A DNA stretch of 64,000 nucleotides from Pollenia angustigena (taxonomy: Eukaryota > Arthropoda > Insecta > Diptera > Polleniidae): assembly GCA_930367215.1 (NCBI GenBank), contig OV884058.1:216422208-216486207 (forward strand). The letters run 5' to 3'. The translations under genes were made by a program, and so were the position numbers. A model generated the notes under the pieces. That model was not told where the DNA came from. It did not search any database and worked only from the letters and a program-made list of their open reading frames with translations. Below, in pieces: positions 23,601-35,600 of this stretch. Positions within the stretch are counted from its first letter, which is position 1. Every line of letters begins with the position of its first letter.

Positions 23601-26600
23601 TATATAGTTCGTTAGTTTCTTGAAAATACACGCAGAGAAAAAATATGGTTGGGCATGGTTACGGCAACAACACTATGTTTCGTGTAACAATATATTGTTG
23701 TCGTACACAAATAATTGTTATTTTTCTTTAATATCAACAATATTATAGTTACTGTAAACATATCAATGTTTATCGCAATTATGAATTTGAGTATTGTCGA
23801 CCGAAAAATAATTATTTTTCTAACAACTTAATTATGATAACTTTCTAAACATATTATATTTCTCACAACCATATCATGATACTTAATAGCCATAACATGA
23901 TAACTTTCCATTTTTTTATTTGTGAGCGGTTAAACAATTAAAAGATAAAATTCCAAAAAACAAATAAGTTTAAAAAAATTAAAAAATTAAAATATTAGCG
24001 GAGTTCATTCAAGTATTAGTGATGTAATAGTGCAAATGCAAACTATCATAGTTTTTTTGTAAAATCCAACAACAAAACACACAGAGATTTCGTTATATTT
24101 TATAAAAGTGCTACGATATTTCATCAACATCTTAAAATGGAAAAAATGGACACAAGCGGTTGCCCATGAAAACCCCAGATTTTTCATTTGCTCTTTTGCA
24201 AGCCTTATATTGAACTCCGCTATTTGATTAACATTAAGAAAAATTGTAAAAAGACACAAAATAAAAAATCAATTCAAAAATATTTTAATTTTTTTTGTAT
24301 TTTTATGACAGCTATGAAAGGTGCTGTATCATATTATGATTGCTTCTAAATTTATTATGATTAACATGACAATAATATGATTAATTTCTTAGCTTATTAT
24401 GATTAGCACGACAATAATTTGATTACTTCTAAACTTAGTATGATTAACAGAATAATAATATGATTAAGGGAAAAATATTATGATGTAATAGTACGAGTAT
24501 ATTTAGTCATAATATGATTCAATAATAATCCTGATATGGTGACTACAATCATAATTCTTATCATAATATGTTGCTCTTAGAATATGTTTACCACAACCAT
24601 GTTTTTTCTTTGCGTGTAGTTATGAACGGTATTAAGGATTGTGTATTAATAAACAAACACTAAAAAAAATATCGTTTCCGGGTATGTGAGCCGTACGCTT
24701 AATGATGTTCTGCTTATTTTCGAACACTGCTTTTTACACAAAAACCACACTTTATGCACAAAATCCGATTTCGACATTCAAAAAACTATTTCTGGCACTA
24801 AAAAAAAAATCTGTTTTTCTAATAAATTAAACAAATTTCCATCTCACCTTTCCTCTGACACTCTGAATACGCAAATAGATTTGACGAAATCTGGTGGTTA
24901 AACCAATGCTGACTATGATAATAAAAGTATCCGTAAAAGAGCGAGGATAAGCCAAAGTTAAATTTATCCACTAGAATAAAAAATAAAACATACATTTTAC
25001 ATCTTTTATTTAAATAATGTTCCAACCAACATACCTCCAAAATAGGTAAGAGACTATAATGAAATGGTACAACATTTTGTAAATGTGGCCTTTCACGAGC
25101 ATACAAGCCCTGCCAAAAACTGATATTCAGGTTACATTGCACACGTTCTAGTTCACTTTTATGGAAAGAATTAAATACCAATATAGAATGTTCAACTAAT
25201 TAAAGACAAAAGAGTTAAATTAAAATTATTTTAAAAATAGATTAGCTACCACATACCTAAACTCCCCAACATAATTAAAGAATACCAAAAATATATATTC
25301 AATTTCATATTATATTTTGCATACAATTGATAGGGAGCCTTTAAAAATAATTGCTCCGCTTGTCGCCATTGCGACATAAGCCAAGGCCATTTAGTGCCCA
25401 GGCGCCAAAAATATACATGCTCCAGAAGACACACAAAAAACAGTTCAATTGTTCCTTGAAAAAAGATAATTAATAATATTTTATTACCACTTGAATACTC
25501 GTAGATTTGAATTCAGATTTTTTTTTAATTACCTGATGCATGAAAACCGAAGCCATTGTGAAAGATGTACTTTAAAACAATACAAAATTCAGAGACATTC
25601 AAAATCATTATAATTGAAGAATAAAAAGTTGGAATACTGATCCAAGAATATTTAAGCTTTTTGGCATTTTTATTATAGATATTTGAGACAGGCAAAAGAG
25701 CAAACACTTGTGTTATGAATAGAACTAAGAAGGAAGGAAATGAAAGTGTTACACATAAAATGTATTTAAACTAGAGTTTCTACGCGGAATAGAATTCCCG
25801 GGAATCCCGGGATATTTTTTTTAAATTAATCCCGGAAAATTTTTTCCGGGAATTTTCGGGAATTTCAAATTAAATTTTTTGAAATTTTAATTTGTTAGCA
25901 TCCTTAAAATCAAAAAACGAGCAATAAAAATATATTATTTACTAAGATTACTAAAAACTAGTTACAAATCGAACTATTGTTCCTACGCCAATAAATCAAC
26001 GGTCTTTTAAATTGCTGATGAAATGTCTAAAAAACTTCTTAAAGTAGAAAATTATAATGTACACGATAAACCAGAACCATCTACAAATTTTAAAAAATTT
26101 AATGCCAAGAAAATACAATAGCCAGAAAAAATCTTAAAAAAATAATTTGTCGTCTATGAACGGGTAACGGAATTTCGGTTTTTTTTTACAATAACCTAAA
26201 GCGTTTTTGAGTTTTGCGAATATATGTTGTGCAACTCCGCCATTTTCGAAATTTTTGTATGGGGACAACCCTAATGATTAAAGATGGAGACTAGGTATGT
26301 TCTGAAAAAATGCACGGGTAGCAAAAATATATGAGGTCCGTCATATATTTAATTCCTCTAGTGCCACTCTGGGGCTAGTTAGGGCGGTGGCGGGTAATTT
26401 TATAAAAAACAATATTTAGTATGGGAGCCCCCTTAAGGAGCATAGATAGGGGATTAGCATGTTAATAAAAAATGTAGAGGGGGAAATATTAGTGGGATTC
26501 AGTCTTAAATTTTACCCCTCTATGAGCGACTCAGGGACAGTTGTGAAGCTTTTATGGCTTTTGTATCGTTTCTCCCCGATGAGGAGCCATTTACCCCCAT

Positions 26601-29010
26601 CCCAACCCCCTAATTTTTTGGCTCATGCGTTTTTTTACAAACTTCACAAAATTGGGGGTCCTAGCGTATCGAAATCAAAAAGGCGTGCACTAATCCATAC
26701 CTAATGTACATATGAATGTAACAATTCCACAGAAAACCAAAACAAAGAATGTGTTTGTTAATTAATTAACAAATACATTTTTTTTTTGGACTGTTGTATA
26801 TGTATGTGTAAATCCATTTAAAAAAGTAAAAACTTTTGTCTTGAACTCATTTAAATGAAATCATTGTTTTATTCAAAGAATCCCGGAATTCCCGGGAATA
26901 AGATTTTTTTATTTCGTTTCTCGGGAATAGAAAAAGTCCGGTAAATTAGAAACCCAAATTTAAACAGAATGGAAAAATTTTAAATATTGAATCAACGTTA
27001 TCGATTAAGTATTATGTACATCAAATTAAAAAAAATCACACCTTTTTAAGAGAGTTGCACTATTTTAGATAAAAAGGTTTAACTTGTTGTAAAAAAGCGG
27101 CACTTCCCGAAAAAGTCCAAATTTTACACAAAAAGTGACACCTTTTAAATAAAATGTCACACTTTTTGAATAAAATGTAACACTTTCTAAAAGATCGCAC
27201 TGTTTTTATCCGAAAAGTCACACAAATTTATATACAAATAACACGCTTTTCATGCAAAACATTTTATAGAAAAGTCACACTTTTTACAAAAAAAAAAAAA
27301 AAAATATGTTTTAGAGAAATTTGCACATTATGTAACCTTTTACGCAAAAAGGCACACTTTTTATACAAAAAGGCACACTTTTTATACAAAAAGGCACACT
27401 TTTTATACAAAAAGGCACACTTTTTATACAAAAAGGCACACTTTTTATACAAAAAGGCACACTTTTTATACAAAAGGTCATACTTTGATACGAAAAGTCA
27501 AAGTTTTTATTACAAGCGGCATATTTTTTTAAAAAAGGTCACCCCATTTTTATTAAAAGAAAGGTCACACTTTGTGCAACAAACTACACTTTTTAAACAG
27601 AACTTTAAATATGGAAAGTCATACATTTTATACTTAAAGCCAAACACACAAAGTCATTCTTTTAAAACTAAAATTCACACTTTTTAACAAAATGCCGCAC
27701 AATTTTGTATCTAAAAAGTCACACAAGTAACACTTTATTAAAACAATCAAAAAAGTTACAAAACGTTTTGACGTATTTTTTGCAAAAAAAAAATCAAACT
27801 TTTTTAAGAAAAATTCATAATTTGTACAAAAAAAATAAATTTTTTTTAGACACTTTATGTAACAGAAGACGTATTATTCTCTAAAAAAAAAAAATGCATG
27901 TTAAATGTTGGTTACAAAAAAGTCACACTTTTTACAGAAAAAGTAGACCTTTTTTACAAAATGTCGCACCACTTTTACCCAAAAAGTCAAATTTTTTTCG
28001 ACAACAAATTACACTTTATAAATACAAAATTAAATTTTTTAAGAAAAAATCATACTTTTACATAACAGTTCTACCTTTTTTTTTTAGACAAAAAGTTACA
28101 CTTTTAAAATACCGCACATTCTGTAAAAAAAAAAGTCTTTTACACAAAAAGTTAACACTTTTCACACAAAAATTCGCACTTTTTTACAAAAGGTCGCACC
28201 ATTTTTATTCAAACAGTCCCACTTTTTTTAAACAAAATGTAACCCTATTTAAGCAAAAAATCACACAAAATAATATTCGAAAAAAACAAGCTTTTAATGT
28301 GAAAAATCACACTTTTTACTAAAAAAAAATCATATTTTTTAGACAAAAATTTAATCTTTTAGCATTCTGTAAGAATGTCCCACGTTTTAAACAAAAATTC
28401 ACAGTTTTCACACAAAAGTCGCACTAGTTTTTTTAAAAGGTCAAACCATTTTTACAGAATAAGTCCGACTTTTTATAAACAAAAAAAACACGCTTTTTAT
28501 GCAAAAAATCACACTTTTTACAAAAAAAATTATATCGCTTGGACAAAAAGCTAAACTCTTAGTAAAACGCTACACAATCTGTAAAAATGTCTAACGTTTG
28601 TCAAAAAAATTTTAACTCTTTGCACAAAAAGCTCCACTTTTTATACGAAAGCCTACACTTATGATACTAAAAGTGACCCTTTATACACAAATTATCAAAC
28701 TTTTTATACAAAACATCAAACTATTTTTTTAATACAAAAAGTCACACTTTTTACGCAGAGGTTTCCTTCCATTTTACATAAAAATTCACACTTTTAACAA
28801 AACGTGACACTTTTTATACATAACGTGAAACTTTTAAGACAACAAGTTATACTTTTTACACAAGAAAAAATTTTTCATAATCAGTCATTTTTAATTAAAT
28901 ATTTACACACTCGTATTTCCCATTAATTTTTTAATTAAAATCCATTAAATAAGTTAAAAACACTGATACATACTTTTTCTCACTGACTGATGAAATGTTT
29001 GTTTCTCCAT
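20632..29010 (-). CDS. Gr64-like: Gr-A: sugar gustatory receptor (Gr5a/Gr64 family), 9 exons, 417 aa
   Basis: Predicted seven-transmembrane ligand-gated ion channel subunit of sugar-sensing taste neurons. Exons (minus): 29010-28974, 25724-25533, 25454-25257, 25195-25035, 24970-24848, 21781-21627, 21557-21392, 21118-21029, 20763-20632. The sum is 1254 nt; all joins are GT-AG and phases agree throughout. Family marks: N-terminal TFHQSVRK then LFITQVFALLPVSN; TDTFIIIVSIGLTTRFRQI; ISPLILLALANNMYFICFQL; SKSWCVEV; the last exon opens AGTIVTYEL. The usual TYxxxxxQF signature is altered (TYELMVSDV) and followed by a longer tail ending NVEQYS. The tiny exon 1 is supported by its duplicate at 43.9 kb. 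Introns 1 (3.2 kb) and 5 (3.1 kb) are filled with MITEs and palindromic arrays. Ortholog within Gr64a-f not assigned. Confidence 0.88.
22001..22282. mobile_element. MITE in Gr-A intron 5
   Basis: Inverted motifs TTCATACAAGGTGACC / GACCACCTTGTATGA, flanked by AGTCTGTTC on both sides (21992-22000 and 22283-22291). No ORF. A similar left end (aaggcgaattcat) occurs at 15,876. Confidence 0.65.
23628..24617. mobile_element. MITE with ACACGCA(G/A)AGAAAAAA termini in Gr-A intron 5
   Basis: Left end ACACGCAGAGAAAAAATATG, right end (reverse complement) ACACGCAAAGAAAAAACATG, both continuing into GTTG. The interior is rich in variants of 'aacaatatnntgnt' and 'atnattatgatta' with many dyads. No coding capacity; target duplication not clear. 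Confidence 0.7.
25772..26957. mobile_element. hAT MITE with CCCGGGAAT-repeat arms in Gr-A intron 1
   Basis: Flanked by the 8-bp duplication ATTTAAAC (25764-25771 and 26958-26965). Termini TAGAGTTTCTA / TAGAAACCCAA. The arms carry repeated CCCGGGAATCCCGGG-like palindromes. The GC-richer centre (26.25-26.7 kb) has a short open frame (26459-26704) without recognisable domains; I do not call it a gene. Confidence 0.8.
27050..28870. repeat. Degenerate minisatellite of AAAAAGT(CAC)ACTTTTT in Gr-A intron 1
   Basis: About 1.8 kb built from a loose 20-30 bp unit whose core is the near-palindrome AAAAAGTcacACTTTTT. At 27,340-27,475 it condenses into six or seven exact 21-bp copies (core AAAAAGGCACACTTTTTATAC). 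The apparent ORFs here (27264-27473 minus, encoding LYKKCAF repeats; 27894-28322 plus) are by-products of the repeat. Related arrays: about 21.9-23.2, 34.58-34.98, 43.58-43.74, 49.5-49.65 and 50.9-51.4 kb. Confidence 0.85.
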
Positions 29011-29675
29011 TTAATTAATTCTTTCACTTTGGGTTAAAACAAATAAAATAATAATAATTGATTTTCCCTCATAATAGAATAAATGAATGATACATTAAAT
29101 ATTAAATTCAATAAACTAAAGAAAAAGAGGAAATAAAAATAATGGTGTACAAGCAGTCTATATAATAAAATTGTCTCTGTCAAAGTTTGAAAGCAACAGG
29201 AGAAAAATAAAACTGAAATAAATCTGTGTACGATATTGTGTTTCTGAGATAATTATTTGCGAACAACTGCGAGTTTTAGCGTGTCTCGGTTTAATTTATA
29301 TGACAGTTGTTAATTAACTGTTTGCTACTGGGAATCGTTTTCCTACTATTATTTCAAAACGCTATGAGGATTGTTTGTTATTGAGGGATATAAAAAAACG
29401 CCATGGTTTTATCAATGAAGTATATAAAACATGTCATGACATGCACTTTATTTGTTCAAAATTATTAATACAAAAATATTTAAAAGTAATGATGCATTTT
29501 ATTTGTAATTGTTAATAAACGTTTTACTGTATTTTAAATGAGAGTGTCAACTGACACATTTAGTAAAATTAATAATTTTTTTTTTTTTTTGAAGTACAAA
29601 TTAATTTGCCAATTGATTAATGTACACTGCTCTGTCAAAACTTAAACACAATTGTTTTAAGAAAAGAAGTTTAAG
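29011..29675 (-). promoter_or_regulatory. Intergenic region between Gr-B and Gr-A; probable Gr-A promoter
   Basis: 665 bp separate the Gr-B stop from the Gr-A start, so any Gr-A-specific promoter must lie here. It contains a perfect 14-bp palindrome CATGTCATGACATG (29430-29443) beside a TATATAAAA-like stretch; both are preserved in the right-hand copy (palindrome at 46314-46327). Promoter activity is inferred from position and conservation. In Drosophila the Gr64 genes are reported to be read together, so a polycistronic transcript is an alternative. Confidence 0.45.
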
Positions 29676-32600
29676 TTATTCACACAGGGCTGTCAAACCT
29701 TTAACACGATTGGGTTCATCGAATTGTAGGAGAACTAATTCATAAGTGACTATTGTGCCAGCCATCTGGTAATGGAATAAAAAGAAATACATGTGTTAAA
29801 TAAAGATGATTATCACAAATACTCGCTTTTTAGAAAAAATTTCCAATTTTTTTTTTTTTTTTTGTATAAAAAGTCACAATTTTTATTACCAAAAAGTGTA
29901 CAAAATAAATATTTGTAAAATTCTTTCGTAAATGTTTTTTTTAGAATCAAAAAGCAATGAGAAGCTTTTCTATAAAATAGAAAATAATCAAAAGCTTTTC
30001 TATAGAACAAAAAAACAAACGATTACTTCCCTATAAAAAAAAGTATTCGATAACATTTTCATACAATGAAAAAACAATCGAAAACATTTTTAAGCAACAA
30101 CTAATGATAAGTGTATTATACATAAAATACATTTCTATGGCATAAAAAAAAGCAATCGATAACTTTTCTATTCAAAAAATGCTAAATTGACAAATTTTCT
30201 ATAAAATAAGAAAGCAATCTATAACTTTTCTAAATAATAAAAAAGCAATCGATACCTTCTCGATCGAGTATAAGATCAATTGATTAAATGTTTTATAAAA
30301 AAATACTGACTGTTCTTTACACTAAAAAGGATTTTAGAAATGTTTCTTTAAAATAAAAACACACACAATCGATAACTTTCTTATAGCATTAAAATTATAT
30401 CGATTACATTTATACAAAACAAAAAAAAATTGTAGCTGTTCTAAAAAAACGCAATCGATTACTTTTTGTTAGAATTAAGAACGCAGCCGATAACTATTCA
30501 ATATAATTAAAATATGTAATTAATAACACATCTTTAAAACTTTTCGTACGGATAGTTAAGTAACCGAAAACTTTTTTTTAGAATATTATCGAAAACTTTC
30601 TCTCGTTTATTGAAGTTATTAACAAACTTTCTAAAGTTTATTAAAGTAAATGTTAACTTTTTTTAGTTTATAAAAGTTAGCGTATACTGTTGTTAATTTT
30701 ATTAAAATTATAGATATATTTTCTCTAGCTTACGATAACTATTTTAAAATAAAGTATAGTATTCGATAACTTTTACTTGGTAAAGTTCATTTATCGATAA
30801 CTTATCTTAAATATAGTAGAGTTATCGATAACTTTTATTTGGTTTAGTAAAGTTATCGATAAAATTTCTTTGCTTTATTAAAGTTATCGATAACATTTCT
30901 TTAGTTAAGTCAAGTTATCAATTAATTTTAAATAATGTACTTAAACTATTCATAACTTTTATGTACTGAAGCAATGCTATCGATAACTAAACCTTAGCTA
31001 AGCTATTTTATCGATAAATTTTTTTTTTTAAGTTGGATATAGTTTTCAATATTGTATTTTTTATGGCGATTTCTTTTCTGAGAAAAATGTTGCATTAATG
31101 TTACATGTTCTACATTTTTGTGTTCGTTTGTACAAAAAATACAACTGTGGGAAAAATTTTCAAGTTCTTTTGTGAATATGTTGATGAAAAACATGCAAAA
31201 CATGTTACGTATTTTACCCTTACTTTTACTTAAGGTGTCCATATTGCCCTGGTCTAAAACTTTGGTACTGACTACTTTGTTTGTACAACAAATGTTTTAT
31301 TTTGTTTGTCATAATTCGTACCGCTGATAATTTTGTAAAAAAATTGTTTTAAAACAAAATATAAAAATATTTACACATTAAAATCAAAAAAAGTCTATTT
31401 ATATTATAATCGTTTTAATTTTTATAAGCCATTAGTGATGTTAATATTTGTTTCAAACCCGTAATAGCGTGCAGACACCGCTAAAATAGCTTTAAAAATC
31501 GCTCATTAAGTACATGTATGATGAAAGTGTAATAGTTGTAAATAAAAGCACTAATTGTGTTCTATTGAAATTGCACAACATGTAATACTTCGAGTGATTA
31601 TAGGTAACGTTAGAAAATGTTACATGTATATACTGTAACATATTTTTCTCAGAAAAGAAATCGCCATTAGTTAAGTAAAGTAATTGACAACTTTTCTTTA
31701 GTTCACAAAAATTATCGATAACTTTTTTAGTAAACAGTTAACAGTTTTTTTTAGTTATTCCAAGCTTTTCTTAAACGATAACTTTTTTAGTAAACAGTTA
31801 ACAGTTTTTTTTAGTTATTCCAAGCTTTTCTTAAACTTTTTTATGTTTTCGTTCAATTTTTAATTAGTTAAGGAGCGTATAGACGACATGTTTTTGCCAT
31901 CTGACATGTCAAATTTCCCACTGCAAAACACATACATGTCGTGTGTTACCTTTTTAACTTTGCTTCTGTAAAAGTCAGACGCAAAGTCATCTGACAAAAT
32001 TTCAATTAGAGCGTGCTCTATTTTCTTCTGACAAACCATCTGACATCAGAAATCTATGCCGGGAAGAAACTGGCAGCGGCGTCAACTATTGACGGAATCA
32101 TTAGCCGGCTGAAGTTTATATTTTACAATACCAAGATATGTATGCTCATCTTACCATTGAATAGAATTTATGTAAATATATACAAAAAACCCGTTTCATT
32201 ATAAAATTATAAATTGGTATCTTTAAAATAAAAGAAAACAAGTTAGAGTGCTATATTCGGCTGTGCCGAATCTTTGATACCCTCCACCGACAGTTCGAAT
32301 GTTTAAGGAGTAATTTCTGTATGATGTTATTATTATCTTAAACTGTGACGATTTGTTATTAATTATGGATTTAGGCGACTAAACTGTTTTCCGGTAGTAG
32401 GGTTTGTATGGGGCCTAGGGTAAATTATGGACCGATCTTCACGAAATTTCACAGTCTTTTTCCCAGTTCTATAAAACTTTGATGTACCAAATTTTGTTAT
32501 GATAGCATTATTTTTTACGGATTTAGGCGTACTAAACTGTTTTCCGGGAGTAGGGTTTATATGGGGCCCAGGGTAAATTATGGACCGATCTTCACGAAAT

Positions 32601-35600
32601 CACACAGTTTTATTTCTTGTCCTATAAAACTTTGATGTACCAAATTTAGTTATGATAGCATTATTTTTTACGGATTTAGGCGTACTAAACTGTTTTCCGG
32701 GAGTAAGGTTTATATGGGGCCCAGGGTAAGTTATGGACCGATCTTCACGAAATAACACAATTTTATTTCTTGTCCAATAAAACTTTGATGTACCAAATTT
32801 TGTTATGATAGCATTATTTTTTACGTTTTTAGGCGTACTAAGTTGTTTTCCGGGAGTAAAGTTTATATGGGGCCTATGGTAAATTATGAACCGATCTTCA
32901 CGAAAATTCAAAGATTTATTTTTAGTTCTATAAAACTTTGATGTACCAAATTTTGTTATGATAGCATTATTTTTTACGTTTTTAGGCGTACTAAGTTGTT
33001 TTCCGGAAGTAGGTTTTATATGGGGCCTATGGTAAATTATGGACCGATCTTCACGAAACTTAACAGTTTAATTTCTAGTCCTATGTAACTGTTGTGACTT
33101 GCCAAAATTTGTAATGATAGCATTGTTAGTTAGGGTTTTAGGCTTAATATACTGATTTCCGGGAGTAGGGCTTATATGGGGCCTAGGGTAAATTATTGAC
33201 GGATCTTCACGAAATTTCACAGCCTGATTTCCAGTTGAATAAAACGAATTGTTGCGAAATCTTATATCATTCTGTGCATTTTTCCACCATTTATGTTAGT
33301 TTTTGTAACAAAATTATCAATTTTTTTTAGGTGGTGGTTCCACATTTTGATTCATAGCTCAGATCCTATTGAACCGATTTTGCTGAATTTCAATCCCAAA
33401 CTGCTTAGGATAACTACAAGCAATTTGACACCAAGTTTGTTGATTTCTTTTGAGTTTTTCGAAAGTGAGCGTGTTTTCAACAGACGGACAGACGGACAGA
33501 CAGACGGACATGGCTAAATCGACTTAAAATTACTCAAGGACCCAGAATATATATACTTTATAGGGTCTGAGATGAATAGTAAAAAAGTTTCACACGGAAT
33601 GACAAACTGAATATACCCTCTTCACAACTAATTGTGGTGGAGGGTATAAAAATGTTAAGATGGCTAAATTATTTTACGGCGCAAATAAATATTTTCGTGG
33701 CGGCAGCAAGCTATTTTGAAACCGAGAACTACTTTGGTTTCTGCAATAACAATGCGAAAAAAACAGAGACAATGTCAGAAGCAAATTACATGTACGTTTG
33801 TGACCGAATATTATAAACCTTATGTAAAACAGCAATTTTGACAGACATGAACAATTACATGTGACTTGAAAATTTGACATGTCAGATGACAAATACATGT
33901 CGTGTACGGGCGCCTTTATGTTGAGTTGTCGATAAGTTTAAGTTGTATAAAGTTCCCGACGGTTTTTTTAATTTACTAAAGTTATCGATAACTTTTTTTT
34001 GGTTTATTTAGTTAATTGATAACGTTTGCCGTTTAATTTCATTATTGATAGCTTTTCCTTAGTCTAATAAAGTTATCGATAACCTTACGTTAGTTATTTT
34101 AAGTAATCGACAACTTTTTTATTTTTATCAATTAGTCGAAAACATTTCTTTAAATTTCTAAAATAGCCAGAATTTTGTTTCCGTTTTTCTAGTTTTTAAG
34201 ATCATAGTGAACGTTCTTATAAGAAATTTTTACAAAATCATAGATTTCTGTATATCTGGAGTTCGGCAAAACCCAAAGTTTCTACATAAGGTACAAGCAT
34301 CTTAGTTATATCGTACACAACAACCGAAATAATGTTGGCGGGAGTAGAGAAGTGGGCGTGGCACCTTTCACACAAAGGCATTATAGATTTCTGTATATCT
34401 GGAGAACGCCAAAGGTACAAGCATCATGGTTATCAATACACAGCATCCGACAAAAGTGGGCGTTGCACAAAATAGATTTATTTATATCCAAAGAATGTCT
34501 TTTTTACCTTTCTGTTATTATCTTATCATGGTGAAGGGTAAATAAGATTCAGCATAGCCGAATATAGAACTCTTACTTGTTTTTACAAAAAGTCTAAATT
34601 TTAACAAAGATCAGATCACCTCTTTACAAAAAGTTAATATTTTTTTTTTTTATCAAAAAGTCAACTTTTTACAAAAACGAAGTTTTTTTTTTCACAAAAA
34701 GTCACTGTTTTAAAAAAGTCCATATTTTTACAATAAGTCACTATTTTTTAAGTCCCTCCTACATTTGTACATAGAGTCGCTGATTTACAAAAAGTTACTC
34801 TCTTTACAGAATGTAACTTTTTCACAAAACGTCGCATTTTTGGCATAAAATCACATTTTACCAAAATTCTTTGTTTTTTTACAAAATGTAACTTTTTCAA
34901 AAAAAAGACACATCTTTTATGCAAAACGTTTTTTTCCACTATGAGCTTAACTTTTTTAACCACAAAGTCATACTTTTTTGTATTTTTTTTTTTTTAATTT
35001 TTAGCTTATTTCTTAAAGTCAGTAGTATAACATTTTTAAAACCCTCAAACCGTATTAATAAAATCAAATTCCCTAATTAGTATTATCATCTCAATAACAT
35101 TCTTCCAGAGATTTAATTTACAGCTTTTAAACCTGATAAAATTTCAAATAAAAAGTTTAATAAATAATAAAATACTTACGCCAAATAAGAGACGTCTTGT
35201 TAGGAAATAGAATTTCTTGCCTGACAATGCCACTGTTTGTGTAGTCATTTCAAATATTAATCTTTCCACCTAAACACGAGCACATACAACACAATTCATT
35301 AATTCCAACTTATTAACTTAAGCCAAAAGTACGAAAATAAATAAATTATTGCAAATCCTACCTCAACACACCAAGTTCTAGAGGAAACTTTTCGTAGGGC
35401 AGGCAGGCCTCCCTTAGACTCATCGTTTATCGAAGCCGCCGATAAAAACACAAAAGCAGTGCGAATAATTAAATACAACAAGGAATACCAAAAATAAATA
35501 TAATTAATAGGCCATCGTAGTTTGCTGGTAAAATAACCCAGAAAATACGAAACAATAGAAAAGAAAAGACAAAAGAAATACAATTCGAGACAAAATATTT

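Noticed and set aside
24819..25181. 120-codon minus-strand ORF over Gr-A exons 4 and 5
   Set aside because: It reads exon 4 correctly but runs through the intron and translates exon 5 in the wrong frame; the correct frame of exon 5 gives TDTFIIIVSIGLTTRF.
26459..26704. 81-codon ORF in the GC-richer centre of the CCCGGG hAT MITE
   Set aside because: No transposase motif, too short, lies wholly in a non-autonomous element.
27340..27475. Regular short repeats resembling a CRISPR array
   Set aside because: Head-to-tail 21-bp units without spacers, in a eukaryotic intron; a minisatellite.
27264..28322. ORFs with LYKKCAF-type repeats and Phe/Lys-rich text
   Set aside because: They are translations of the 21-bp and related minisatellite units; unit length divisible by three keeps the frame open.
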